Of a stretch of DNA of 64,000 bases, positions 34,308 to 45,002 are shown one piece after another. Positions within the stretch are counted from its first letter, which is position 1. The number at the start of each line of letters is the position of its first letter. Below the pieces are notes generated by a model that saw nothing but the letters and a program-made list of their open reading frames with translations, did not search any database and was not told the origin of the DNA. Source of the DNA: Eulemur rufifrons (Eukaryota; Chordata; Mammalia; Primates; Lemuridae); the NCBI RefSeq assembly GCF_041146395.1, contig NC_090989.1, forward strand, positions 51,362,501 through 51,426,500, written 5' to 3'. Position numbers and translations under genes: made by a program.

Positions 34308-35429
34308 CTTCTTATTTCAAAATTAAAGTTGGAAGGAGTTTTGAGATAGTGTGGAATGCGTGGGACTCTCATAATCTTGGCCCCTTTGTTTCTGGCCTCA
34401 GCCTGTCCCCACCGAGTTTTTCTTATCAGAGTGATTTCCTCTCTTCTCAAAACACTGAACTGGTCCAGAGAGCAATCACAAATTGCAAAGAAATTGCATT
34501 GCAGGTCAGGATGCTTTTCTATCAGATTTGTCAGTCTGGTTCAATTTACAGTGCCTGACAACACCTGTACTCTAGTCTCTGAATATGCCTGCACTTTTGC
34601 AGCTTCCCTCTGTGTGTGAGTGTGTGTATGTGTCTTCTTTTTAAGTTTGTGAGAGAGGAACAGTAACAACCAAAAAGAAGCACAGAACAAAAAAAGAAGG
34701 GGAAAAATCTGTTGTGGAGATATGAAAATTTAGAAAATGTAATCAACATCTGATGTTCCTAGCAGTTTGAGAGCAAGCACAAATTTCATTATTTATGCAA
34801 CTATTTCTGTTATCTCCCAGTGGCTCTTAGTGTAGGACTAGCCACTGCCAGGGAGACTGGGTCTTGCAACAGTTTCTGAAGGTGACAAAGTGACTCTCAT
34901 CATAACTTCATTAGGATGTAAAGCCCAGCTATTTTACTGGAAGTATTTCCATTTTTATGCATACTGAGTCTGCTAATGGACTATCATAAGTCCTTTGCTC
35001 CTTTTAATTCAATATTCTTTCACTTTCATTTTCAAGATCAATCTCAAAGAGAACTAAATTATTATATTATCATTGACATTCAAGAATCAGAATGGACACT
35101 GGGCACTTACACACTAATACACCTTCACTTTTGTTGTTTGTGCACCAAAGATTGTTTTTATAGGTAATTTCTCAAAATGGATGAAGTCCTAATTCCATTG
35201 TCACTCACACGAGAAAGTCATGGACACCATTTTATATGCAAACACTGTGAACCAAGGACATTTTAATTTGTTATGGAAACAAATGTACTAATCACCCCTG
35301 TTGAAAAAAACACTGTTTTACAATCAAAACATGCCAATTCTACACTATATGTAACTTATGTAAGGTATACATAATATTAAAAAATGAGCACAGCTATACT
35401 TACTAGAAACTAATCAATGATTTTGAAAG
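34308..35429. other. unique sequence, nothing recognised
   Basis: A short gtgtgtgagtgtgtgtatgt run sits near 34611-34632. Frames of 60-90 codons overlap on both strands. No gene was supported. Confidence 0.4.
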
Positions 35430-35820
35430 CCACCAAGTGTCCATCCAAACAGCAACTTTTTTTCCTCATTCAGAGGTAATCACTATTTTCAACTTTGTGT
35501 TTATCATCCCATTACTTTTTTTTGTAGTTTTACCACTTAACATGTGTATCCCTGAACAGTGTTTAGAGTTGTATATTTATTAACCTTTTAATAAACAGAA
35601 TCATACAATTATTTTGCCATTTACTTTTTTCATTAATATAATTTGTGACATTCCTTTAATTGACAGAGTAAACTTTATTTCCACTACCGAATACTATTAT
35701 TATATAAAATCACCCTTTTTGTTTATTCAATTTTTAGTCAACTAGCATTGGAAGCACTTCCAGTTTTTTATTTTGTTTTGTTTTGTTTTTTGCTATTAAA
35801 AATACTTAGCTTTTTCGTAA
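35430..35820 (-). repeat. old L1 (L1M-like) fragment, minus strand
   Basis: The words tcagaggtaatcactatttt, caactttgtgtttatcatcc, taaacagaatcatacaatta and cagttttttattttgttttg with tgctattaaaaatactt match a frequently seen old L1 region in antisense orientation (ggtatcatactgt ... ggttgtttccagttttttgc). Diverged. Confidence 0.5.
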
Positions 35821-36179
35821 GACATTGTTCCATGTGAAACCAAATCTAGGTTATAATTAACTGTTAAATTCACACAAAGAAATTAACTATGCTGTGCAAG
35901 ATTCATTGTTTGACTCTCCTTGGGAGGTAGGCCGCAGATGTCTCTTTAGCTTTGTTTATTATTGGGGAAATTGTCATGGGGTTTTGTGAGGCAGGCCCCA
36001 TTTGTTTCCTATCTACCCTGCATCCCTACCATTTCTGCAGTTTGGATCTAGGTTCTCATTCTTTCTCACCATGCCCCCTACCCTCAGAATTTCCAACAGA
36101 GCCAAAAAGAAAAATTATTTCATATAAGAAATGAAAATGTGACCTGGCGATCATAAAGAAAATAGTAAGGAAATCCTTC
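35821..36179. other. unique sequence, nothing recognised
   Basis: No supported feature. Confidence 0.35.
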
Positions 36180-36500
36180 TGTAATCTCTGTGTCCAGTGT
36201 ATTATTTCATGAGTACATTAACACATATGCTTTTACTTGAAATATTTGTGAAATTTGCTGGGGAATTTCAGTTTAGAAATCTTCAGGCAGTTTCTCAGCA
36301 AGTGTCCACTTCTGATTTATTTAGCTCCAACTCCTCTCTTGGATGTCTGCTGCATCTTCATGTGGCTCATCTGCTTTTCCCCCTTGGGCTACTGAGCTTT
36401 ACGGACCATTTCAGGAGTTTTATGACTACAGCAAAGATCGAACATATTGCTTTATCAGTCAGCCTCTCAGTCAGATAATGCTATTACTTGTGTAGTCCCC
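36180..36500. other. unique block, weak candidate conserved element
   Basis: No repeat signature. A 93-codon + frame (36197-36478) shows no domain. The text near 36440-36490 (tatcagtcagcctctcagtc) is complex and unlike the flanking AT-rich sequence. Confidence 0.25.
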
Positions 36501-36674
36501 GCACTACTGAATCTCACAGATGAGGCAGTAATAGGATGCTCTCTGTTCTCCTCCAACTACATTTCACCAGTAAGAAATAGAGAGAGGGAGAAGTCCTCAA
36601 CTTGGTCATTCCATATGTAGTTCTATCTTGAGTATAATGGCTTATAAAAGGCTCTCAAATTTGATTCCTGGTTA

Positions 36675-36782
36675 CTAATCCTACCTTTTCTACTTACTAG
36701 CTGTGCATTCTTAATCAAGTTAGTTAACCTAATGCAGTCTCAATTTACTTATCTGTAAAGTGGGATATAAAATAATACTTAA
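36675..36782 (+). repeat. MIR SINE, plus strand, first part (interrupted)
   Basis: The text ttactagctgtgcattctta, atcaagttagttaacctaat, ctcaatttacttatctgtaa and agtgggatataaaataatac is the MIR core. It stops at about 36782 and continues at 37195. Confidence 0.75.
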
Positions 36783-37194
36783 TCAGTTAGCTTTTAGTGT
36801 GTAACAAACCACCCAAAAGTTCAGCAGCATAAAACAATAAATTATTTGCTATGTCTCATGGCTCTGTGGGTTGTCTTGGTTGGTCTGTTTGGGGCTGACC
36901 TCAAATTGGCTTTTTCAGACATATACACTCATGTGGTAGACTAGCTGAGGACTAGCAGGTCTAGGGGAGTTTTGGTTGTTATTCAGTTCTGATGCACATC
37001 GTCTTTCAGACTAGCCTCATGCCAGTGGCAGGGCTCAAAAAGGGAGGCTTTGGCTTACAATTGGCACAATGTTACTTCTGCCAAAGCAATTCACAAGACT
37101 AGCCCAGAGTCAAAGTCAATGGAGACTACAAAGTTACAGCACAAAGAGGACAGATAGGAGGCCATCACTTGGGGCCATCAATACAATAATTCTA
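36783..37194 (-). mobile_element. ERVL/MLT2-like LTR (minus) inserted in a MIR
   Basis: The + text gtgtaacaaaccacccaaaa, gttcagcagcataaaacaat, aaattatttgctatgtctca, ctgtgggttgtcttggttgg, gcacaatgttacttctgcca, aagcaattcacaagactagc and ccagagtcaaagtcaatgga matches a well-known ancient element that runs (here in antisense) from gctgcataacaaaccacccc to cacttctgccacattctatt and ggtcaaagcaagtcaca. It splits one MIR into collinear halves. The family name is uncertain, but an ERVL-type LTR is most likely. Confidence 0.6.
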
Positions 37195-37282
37195 GCTAAT
37201 AATATCAATCTCTAAGCATTGCTGTGGGAATTAATCTACATAAACTTCTTTGGGTAGTGTCAGGTACATAAAAAAAACTGGT
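37195..37282 (+). repeat. MIR SINE, plus strand, second part
   Basis: The text aatatcaatctctaagcatt, gctgtgggaattaatctaca and gggtagtgtcaggtacataa continues the MIR (catagggttgttgtgaggat ... acagtgcctggcacatagta) exactly where the first part stopped. Confidence 0.7.
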
Positions 37283-37446
37283 GAGAAACTATCTTAATAT
37301 CTAGGACTGAAATACTTTGTCTTCTAGTTCAAAAGAGGTTTGTTAAATAGAAGGATAATGACTGTTTTCCCCTGTTAGTGTCATTTAAGGAAAAAATTTT
37401 CAAAACAATTATTATTGCAAGAAATGAAGCCTCTATTCCTGAGATC

Positions 37447-37675
37447 GTCTAAATTAGGAATCAGCAAACGTTTTCTGTAAAGGGGTGGGTAGTAAATAGT
37501 AGACCGTATGTGTCTGTCACACCTATGCAACTCTGCTATTGTAGTGATAAAGCAGTCATGAATGGTATTGTCAACAAACAGGCACAACTATGTTCTCATA
37601 AAACTTTATTTACAAAAACAGGTGGTGAGTCAGATTTGGCCTACAAGCCATAGTTTGCTGTCCCCTGATCCAAAT
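37447..37675 (-). mobile_element. hAT-Charlie-like non-autonomous DNA transposon
   Basis: The termini are taggaatcagcaaacg (from 37455) and, reverse-complemented, caggggacagcaaactat (ending 37667), an imperfect inverted repeat. The interior gtaaaggggtgggtagtaaa, ataaaactttatttacaaaa and gtcagatttggcctacaagc matches a common MER-type hAT element. The flanks gtctaaat (37447-37454) and atccaaat (37668-37675) look like a decayed 8-base duplication of hAT type (nTnnnnAn). No transposase is encoded. Confidence 0.8.
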
Positions 37676-39894
37676 GATCTAGTATATTAAAAACTAAGAT
37701 GCTTATAAAGAGCATCACTGGTTAGTATGATTTATTTTGAAATTCATTAGTGTTCCATTTCTTTTCTTTCTGAACATTTTTAGGATGTTATTATTGAAAT
37801 GAGTATTATTATGAAGCACATCCCTCCAAATATCAAAAAATCAATATCTAAAGCCTGTCTGTTATACTATTTTGTGGCTATATTTATGGCTCAGATATTA
37901 TCCAAACTTATCATTACATAAGAAAACCGAAATAGCAAAATGCCTTTAGATTGTTTGCAAATAGCTTCTTAATAATATACTTTATTTAGATGACTGATAA
38001 AGGTATCCTGCATATACATTAAAAGCATAACTTTATAAATCATATGTTTTCATTTGTAAGAGTAAACGATATTCATATATTGATGTGATTTATTATTTTG
38101 AAGTTGAGCACAATATGACTTTATAAGTATAAAGATATAAAGAATGTATGTTTTCAAAGTTATGAATGTTGGCTACGGATAGTATTTGGTTTCTTAAAAC
38201 ACAGTAGTAATATTTTTTAGATGCTTTAAATTAATTGATATTGATTTTAAAGCTGTGATAACATGGGCCATCATAAGACATAATATTAAATATATTAATG
38301 CATCCATGTGGTAATAAATTTTCCCTTTCACTTTTCTGAGAGCCACCCTTGGGGCAAAGACCTGATTTAACCAGGCAATGACTCCTTGTTTATGGTGAAA
38401 ATTGGGTGCAGATTGGGAGAGGAAAAACTCACTAAGAAAATATTGCAACTCTTCAAATATGTGTTTGGATAAAATAAAAAACAATCATCTCATTACAAAT
38501 ATTTTTGTACATTCCATGGTAATTACTACTATTTCAGAAAAGTTGTCTTATAATTTTACTTATATTTGCAATCTGTAAATATCCCTTGCTTAAAAACTCT
38601 TAGTATTCCTAATCATATTTACCACAGATTATGTACATTCTTTGTTATTTTCTTGGTATTTATAATCTGTGTGGTCTCAGAACTAGATTTTTTTTATTGC
38701 TTTTAACTTGTTTATTTTTAATTTTCACCATGCCAACTGCACAAATGATTTTAGGATACATAAATATATTGCTCTTAAAAACAACCCCTTATGTAATACT
38801 AGGGCACACAGGTCTTTGTGCTTATAAAAATAAATGGAAGAGAAAAAATAAAGAGAGATAATTCTTCCAAGAGTTCAATACAATGATTATTATATTTGAG
38901 TACTTAATTTTGTTTTGAACATAGTGAGAATTAAAGCAAAAATGGAACTGTGGTGGTTTATGTATTTTTTCATTGTAGATAAAAAGAAATGCCAAATTCT
39001 ACAGTATAAACACATTTTCTTATAATTATATATTATGAGAAATTTGACAGATATTTTTCAGAAGATAAAAACTTGTCCATCTTTTAACTCTTTCCTACTA
39101 AGTACTACCAAAAGCCAAGAAAATAATACAAAAACATGATTCAGTGAACTGTGAGCTTGACTAAGAGTGTCTAGATATATTTTCTGGTTATCTAAAATGA
39201 TACAAGGATAGGACTTTGAAAGTATAACAATATAAATGAATGGACAATTCAAGGCCCTTATACCTTATTCCTAATATCTTATTCTTAATTAGTAAATTCT
39301 TTCCCAAATATTGATGGACACCTTGTCAAATATAAATATGTTCATTATCCCCATATGATTATGACTGTCTTTCCTACAATAGAAATTGAGAATTATCTGC
39401 TTATTATATAGTGACTTAAAACTATTAAGTTTAAATATACCAAATAATTTTTAAGTTTGTTGTGTAATGCCAGAAGCTATAGAAAATAAAGCTAGTATAT
39501 AAATTTGTCAGCTAAAGTATCTTCTGTGTCAAGGGTGAATATTTGCTCAATAATTTTGGGAAAGATTTTTATAGTAATCTGATCCTTTGGGTTTATTTTA
39601 GGAGTTCCAATCCATGATGATATACATTGTGTTTATCACATATCTTTTTTAAGATATCTGTGATGATTCTAAATAAAAATAAAATTCTTTGTATATGACC
39701 AGTAAGAATTTCTCATTTAAGTGAGCAGCTAAAATAGCAGAATTTTTACCATATTTTGAAGGATCTGAGACTCTGCTTCTTTTTGCCTACGTCTTTTAAA
39801 ATAACCGGCCCTTTGCCTGGTTAATGGCATAGAAAGATCCATTGTCAATGAATTTTACAGATCACCTATCTTTCACTTTTTCTCATTAATAGCA
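37676..39894. other. AT-rich unique sequence, nothing recognised
   Basis: About 2.2 kb, very AT-rich, with frames of 60-96 codons on either strand but no domain. No confident repeat. Confidence 0.4.
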
Positions 39895-40135
39895 GCTGAC
39901 ATTTATTAAGCACTTAGTAAGGGCCAGCTCTGTGTTCTAAGTGCTATACATATTTTAACTGATTGAATCTGAGAGACAATCCTGGAAGATGAGTGCTATT
40001 AGGATCATCTTTTTACAGATAAGGACAAAATAGTCAACCAGTCAGCTCAAGGTGATACAGCTAGTAAGTGGTAGAGCAAGAATTCTAACCTAGGCAGTCT
40101 CATTTTAGAGCCTTCTCTGAAACCATTAATCTATT
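39895..40135 (-). repeat. MIR SINE, near full length, minus strand
   Basis: The text cagctgacatttattaagca, cttagtaagggccagctctg, tgttctaagtgctatacata, ttacagataaggacaaaata, gatacagctagtaagtggta, gagcaagaattctaacctag and gcagtctcattttagagcc is reverse-complement MIR from end to end. It is one of the best-preserved copies in the window. Confidence 0.9.
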
Positions 40136-41409
40136 TTGTTTCCCAATCATTTAAGAACCAATCACGACAAACATCTGGTTCCACCACTTACTAGTTGTGT
40201 GATTTTAGTCTGATCACAGGGACTAATTAAGCCTCAATTTTCTAATCTTTTAAAAAGAAGCCTAATATCCTCACCAAAAAGCTATTTATGGGCAGAAGAT
40301 GAGGACATACACATAGCAGCCATTTGTTAAATTGAAATATAATTATACAAATGTAAGGAATGTAAGAACTTTAAAAAAATTGTTGTAATGGCTGAGGAAA
40401 AAAATTCTGCCTCTTCACTAATGAAAGGTGGGGGCGGGGGGGGGGGGAGATTTCCCAAGTGTCTTTTCTACATATGAGATTATAGACTCAAAGGAAGTGA
40501 AGCAAAAGATAATTTAGTAAAATAATAAATAAGTGCTTTTACTCCTAGTTTTATTGAAAAAATAAATATTTGTGATTTGACCAATTATGCTTGCATGTCT
40601 GTATGTAAAATAACTATTGATAATACTGGAATGAAATATAAAATGCAAAATTCAAATACAATGTTTTGGGAAAGCTGGTAGAAATGGTACTATTGAGCCT
40701 GGAGTTGGGTTGGCATTATGCTTAGAGAGCTTTAGCGAGCATATGCATCTTTAGCTGAGGGATATGGTTAGGAGAAGAAAGGAGGGAAAAGCATTTGGGC
40801 ATAAGAAATGACAGGTGGGTTGATTCTGAAGCTTGAGTGCATAAAGCATGTTGACAAGTAGGTCATCTGGGTGACATGGATATGACATTAGTGGGAGAAG
40901 AGAGAGTTAAAGAGAGAGAGTTCTCGAGAGAGTACTACATTTTACGTAGTAGAGTATAAGACTATAGTCAAATATGTTTAAAAAATTAAACATCGTTTTT
41001 AAAGACAGGATATCAAAAAACCGAAATAATGAACCCAACTTTACTGTGCAGAATTGTCTTTGATTAAGAAAAGATGAAACTTCAAATTACTTTATAATTT
41101 GGTCATTAAAGCAGAATTTTCTTACTGAAAAACAAAAATAACAGATTTAGACCTGGTCTTTATTCAAATGGAAAGACATGAAAAATGATATGTTTTGAAT
41201 CATTTTTGTTTTTAATCTACATGTAAAAGTTCAAAAAAATATAGTTGAGGAGAGTGAACTTAGTGGTAGTATTTCCTTTTAGAAAAGTTATTGAGGATCT
41301 AAGCTGTCTCCAAACAATATAATTTAAAATAATTTACAAGAAAAAGCACGATAAACATTTCACAATTATTACTAAAGAATTTAAATACTACATTTCTTTT
41401 GAATTTATT
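40136..41409. other. AT-rich sequence with a G-run and small GA patches
   Basis: A gggggcggggggggggggga run sits at 40431-40449. Gaagagagagttaaagagag lies near 40900. No gene or repeat assignment. Confidence 0.45.
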
Positions 41410-41600
41410 TCTTCAAAACATTATTACTCACAATAATTCTGTAAGATAGATTTTATTATTCCCATTTTAAAGAAGAGACATCTAAGGCTTAACTAAAGCA
41501 AGTGATTCATTTGAAACAAAAGAGTACAGAGTAGAGCATGGATTTATCCCTAGTATTTTGACTTTATATATTTCCAAACTCTACAACTGTCGTCTTTCAG
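41410..41600 (-). repeat. MIR SINE, minus strand
   Basis: The text cacaataattctgtaagata, ttattattcccattttaaag, aagagacatctaaggcttaa and cagagtagagcatggattta follows reverse-complement MIR. Confidence 0.65.
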
Positions 41601-42844
41601 TGCCTACATTTGCTGAATTAATGAATCCTTTGAGGCCCTTGAATTTCTCAATTTCTGAAAGCAAAATAAATCATTAAATAAGTAAACAAATAGTTTTCTT
41701 TAAAAAAAAGGATGTTAAATTTAATTAAGCATTGATTGACATTGATTTTAAACAAAAACATCATTAACTGGTACTTAGATGCTGCTATTTAAAAAAAACA
41801 AAACTTCTTCTTCTGCCTATTTATTTTGTTTTTATGTTGTTGAGTTGTCTGTAAAATAAACAACTTGTTAGAGATCAAGGGAGAAAATGAGTTTCCTCTC
41901 CCCCACAAATGCATTGTAAGTAAGGGAAATATATAAGATTACCCTCAGATAGTTCATTTAGAAAAATCAATGAACCTAATGAATTGGTTGTCTGGTTTAA
42001 AATGGTTTCTGGCAAATAGCCTTATAAATTTCCATAAAATTATCTATGATATCAAGAAAAAGATGCAAATTCATAAAACCTAAATATTACGATTATCATA
42101 CAATGTACTATTGGTACATGAGAGTTATTTCTGCTAACATAAATTAGGAGAAACTAGATTATGGTGGGAAATGGTTTTCCATTCATATTTTGCTCCATGA
42201 AACATAGTAACACCCTCTAGCTGAAAGACTGTGGAAATACAGTGCAAGCTTCTCGCTAACGTATAGCTTCTTGCTTAGAGATCTGGGGTCTAATCCACCC
42301 CCCAAAATTGCATAATCACTCCCTGCTGTACAACTTCTAGACATCAAAATGAGACAAAGTAAACCTCTGATATGCCACATCTTGAGTGGCAGAGTCTCAA
42401 CAAATAGGGTGCCGCCAATGGGGCTAGAAAATGAAAAGTTCTGAAAGTAGTAAATGGCAGTGATTATATTTTCCATATACTCTCCTATGCAGCATGTCAG
42501 AAGAATCGCCAGAAGGATAACCAAAAATTCCCACTATAAATGTGAGGCTTGCTAGATGAAATAACTGCTCAATATGAAAATTCAGTGAGGAAATACACTA
42601 ACCTGTCTTCAAATTATCTGTTTGAGAAAGGGTTTTAATCAGTACTCAAATACCCATTCCCAAAGTCTGTCTTGCAAACACAAGTTTGAATATAATTCTC
42701 CTTATTATAGGACAAATCAATTTTAGAACACACCAATGAACAACATGGGAGCTCTGAAGGAAAACTACACCAATAAAGTCAAGGCATAGTGTGTCTTTGT
42801 CTTCAAAACAAACCAAACAACCCACCAATATAAATGATTTCCTG
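41601..42844. other. unique sequence, possible unresolved LTR near 42.2-42.5 kb
   Basis: A 113-codon minus frame (42183-42524) has no domain. The block tagcttcttgcttagagatc, tggggtctaatccacccccc, agggtgccgccaatggggct has LTR-like character, but I cannot name it. The rest shows nothing. Confidence 0.3.
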
Positions 42845-42995
42845 GAGTGTCTCTTCTACTCCTAATTGTGAAAACTTGGGCAAGTAACTCATCATTCTAT
42901 GCCTCAGTTTCCTCATCTGTGAAATAGGAATAACAATTGGTCTATCTCACGCATTTACTCTTGGGATTGAAGGTGCTAGTACACATGGAATACAT
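42845..42995 (+). repeat. MIR SINE, plus strand
   Basis: The text gaaaacttgggcaagtaact, catcattctatgcctcagtt, tcctcatctgtgaaatagga, ataacaattggtctatctca and attgaaggtgctagtacaca matches the MIR core and 3' half in order. Confidence 0.85.
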
Positions 42996-43314
42996 AGGAA
43001 CCATCCTAAACCCTTGATACATTCTTGTGCCTAATTGTCCTTCTCCCCTATCCCTTTCTTCTCATAGGAAACAAATTATAAAACTTCTTATGATACTAAA
43101 AGATATAGCCACCCTAAAAAAGGATCACAGATCTATGAGAAGAGAAGCTATGATACAAAAATAATAGAATGCATGCAAAAAAATTAAGACAAGTAGAGCT
43201 GGATAATAAGATATATAAATGTTGAAGGGAATTTAAGAATGTCATGGCAGAATTAAAATAATCAGATAAGACAGTAAAGAGAAAAGTTAATAATGTGAGA
43301 ACTGTATCAGTAAT
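42996..43314. other. unique sequence, nothing recognised
   Basis: No supported feature. Confidence 0.35.
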
Positions 43315-43405
43315 TAATTTAACATTAATTCAATTTATGTGTATAGAATATGTACTATGGGCCTAGCATTGTACCAAACTCTAGGGATGAATTTAGAACA
43401 AAAGA
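43315..43405 (-). repeat. LINE L2 tail, minus strand
   Basis: The text ttatgtgtatagaatatgta, ctatgggcctagcattgtac and caaactctagggatgaattt matches the reverse-complement L2 terminus. Confidence 0.55.
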
Positions 43406-43765
43406 AAAAAAGGCAATTAAGACACAGTTCTTACATAGAGGAAAATAGGGAAATATCTCTCCTTTTCTCTCTCTCTCTTTCCTCTCTACTAATTTACCTA
43501 CTTTAGAAGAAGCAGTGTGATTAGTTCCAGGATGGGCTGAAGACACAATTAGTACCAATAGAGGGCTACAAGGAAAAATGTCTTTCTCACTGATCTTGAA
43601 TCTGAGACAGCATGAGGTTGAATTCATTGTAACTATTCTTTGACTACAAGGAGAGAAACTTTCTGAGAATGAACCCAACATAGGATGGAGAGGAAAAAAA
43701 CCCAAAAACAAAAACAAACAAGGTACCCTGGATGTCATCATTGAGTACTCATGCCTGAGCTACTT
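43406..43765. other. unique sequence, nothing recognised
   Basis: A 128-codon minus frame (43355-43741) has no domain and no splice context. A tctctctctcttt run lies near 43470. Confidence 0.35.
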
Positions 43766-43772
43766 CAGAAAT

Positions 43773-44225
43773 TTTCATGTTTGTTGGCCATTAGCCTGTC
43801 TTCTTCTGAAAAGTTTCTGTTCATGTCCTTTGCCCACTTTTTAATGGGGTTGATTTTTTTTCTTGCTGATTTTCCCGAGTTCTACATAGATTCTAGTTAT
43901 CAGCCCTTTATTGGATGTGCAGCATGTGAATATTTTCTCCCATTCTGTAGGTTGTCTGTTTACTCTCGTGATAGTTTCCTTGGCTGTGCAGAAGCTTTTT
44001 AATTTGATCAGGTCCCATGTATTTATTTTTGTTGTTGCTATAATTGCCTTTGGGGCCGTCTTCATAAATTCTTTCCCTAGGCCAATGTCTATAAGAGTTT
44101 TTCCAACATTTTCTTCTAGAATTCTTATAGTTTCATGCCTTAGGTTTAAGCCTGTTATCCATCGTCAGCTGATTTTTGTGAGAGGTGAGAGGTGCTGATC
44201 CTGTTTCAGTCTTCTACATGGGCTA
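43773..44225 (-). mobile_element. LINE L1, 5' inverted segment of a twin-primed copy
   Basis: On the + strand the text ttttcatgtttgttggccat, tctgttcatgtcctttgccc, actttttaatggggttgatt, tctagttatcagccctttat and ggctgtgcagaagcttttta is the antisense of the L1 ORF2 C-terminal region. It abuts, head to head, an L1 3' end in sense orientation beginning at 44226. ORF2 is broken and non-functional. The open frames here are antisense shadows. Confidence 0.9.
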
Positions 44226-45002
44226 TCTTTAATCATCAGGGAAATGCAAATCAAAACCACAATGAGATATCACTTACCTCCAGTGAGATTGACTTTTATC
44301 AAAAAGTCCCAAAACAATAAATGTTGGTGTGGATGTGGAGAGATAGGAACACTCATACATTGCTGGTGGGACTGCAAACTAGTACAACCTCTGTGGAAAG
44401 TAATATGGAGATTCCTCAAAGAGCTACAAGTAGAACTACAATTTGATCCAGCAATTCCATTACTGGGCATCTACCCAAAGGAACAAAAGATATTCTATAA
44501 AAAAGACATCTGCACTAGAATGTTTATAGCAGCATGATTCACAATTGTAAAGATGTGGAAACAACCCAAGTGCCCATGGATACATAAGTGGACTAATAAA
44601 ATGTGGTATATGTATACTGTGGAGTTTCTATTCAACCACAAAAAACAATGGTGATCTAGCACCTCTTGTATTATCCTGGATAGAGCTGGAGCCCATTCTA
44701 CTAAGTGAAATATCCCAAGAATGGAAAGACAAGCACCACATGTACTCACCATTAGATTGGAATTAACTGATTAACACTTATGTGCACATATAGTAGTAAC
44801 ATGCATCAGGTGTCAGGCAGGTGGGAGGGAGGAGGAAGGAATGGGTATATTCACACCTAATGGTTGCAGTGCACACCGTCTGGGGCATGGACATGCTTGA
44901 AGCTCTGAGTCAGTTGGGGCAAAGGCAATATTTGTAACCTAAACATCTGTACCCATGTAATATGCTGAAATAAAAAAAAAAGTTTAAAAAAAGAAATATT
45001 CA
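44226..45002 (+). mobile_element. LINE L1 3' end, sense segment with A-rich tail
   Basis: The text taatcatcagggaaatgcaa, aaaccacaatgagatatcac, tgctggtgggactgcaaact, ttgatccagcaattccatta, ctgggcatctacccaaagga and aatgtggtatatgtatactg is the end of L1 ORF2 (broken) followed by a 3' UTR ending catctgtacccatgtaatat, gctgaaataaaaaaaaaag. A 97-codon frame at 44244-44537 is the ORF2 C-terminal zinc-knuckle region ([19 protein letters not shown]). A candidate target duplication agaaat(t/a)ttca lies at 43767-43777 and 44992-45002. Confidence 0.92.

Noticed and set aside
40431..40449. G-run as a G-quadruplex
   Set aside because: A single G tract broken by one C and not four separated G-tracts of a canonical motif. 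Kept only as a simple run.
43751..44752. Several frames at 43.8-44.7 kb as genes
   Set aside because: They lie in the twin-primed L1. One is the broken ORF2 C-terminal part and the others are antisense.
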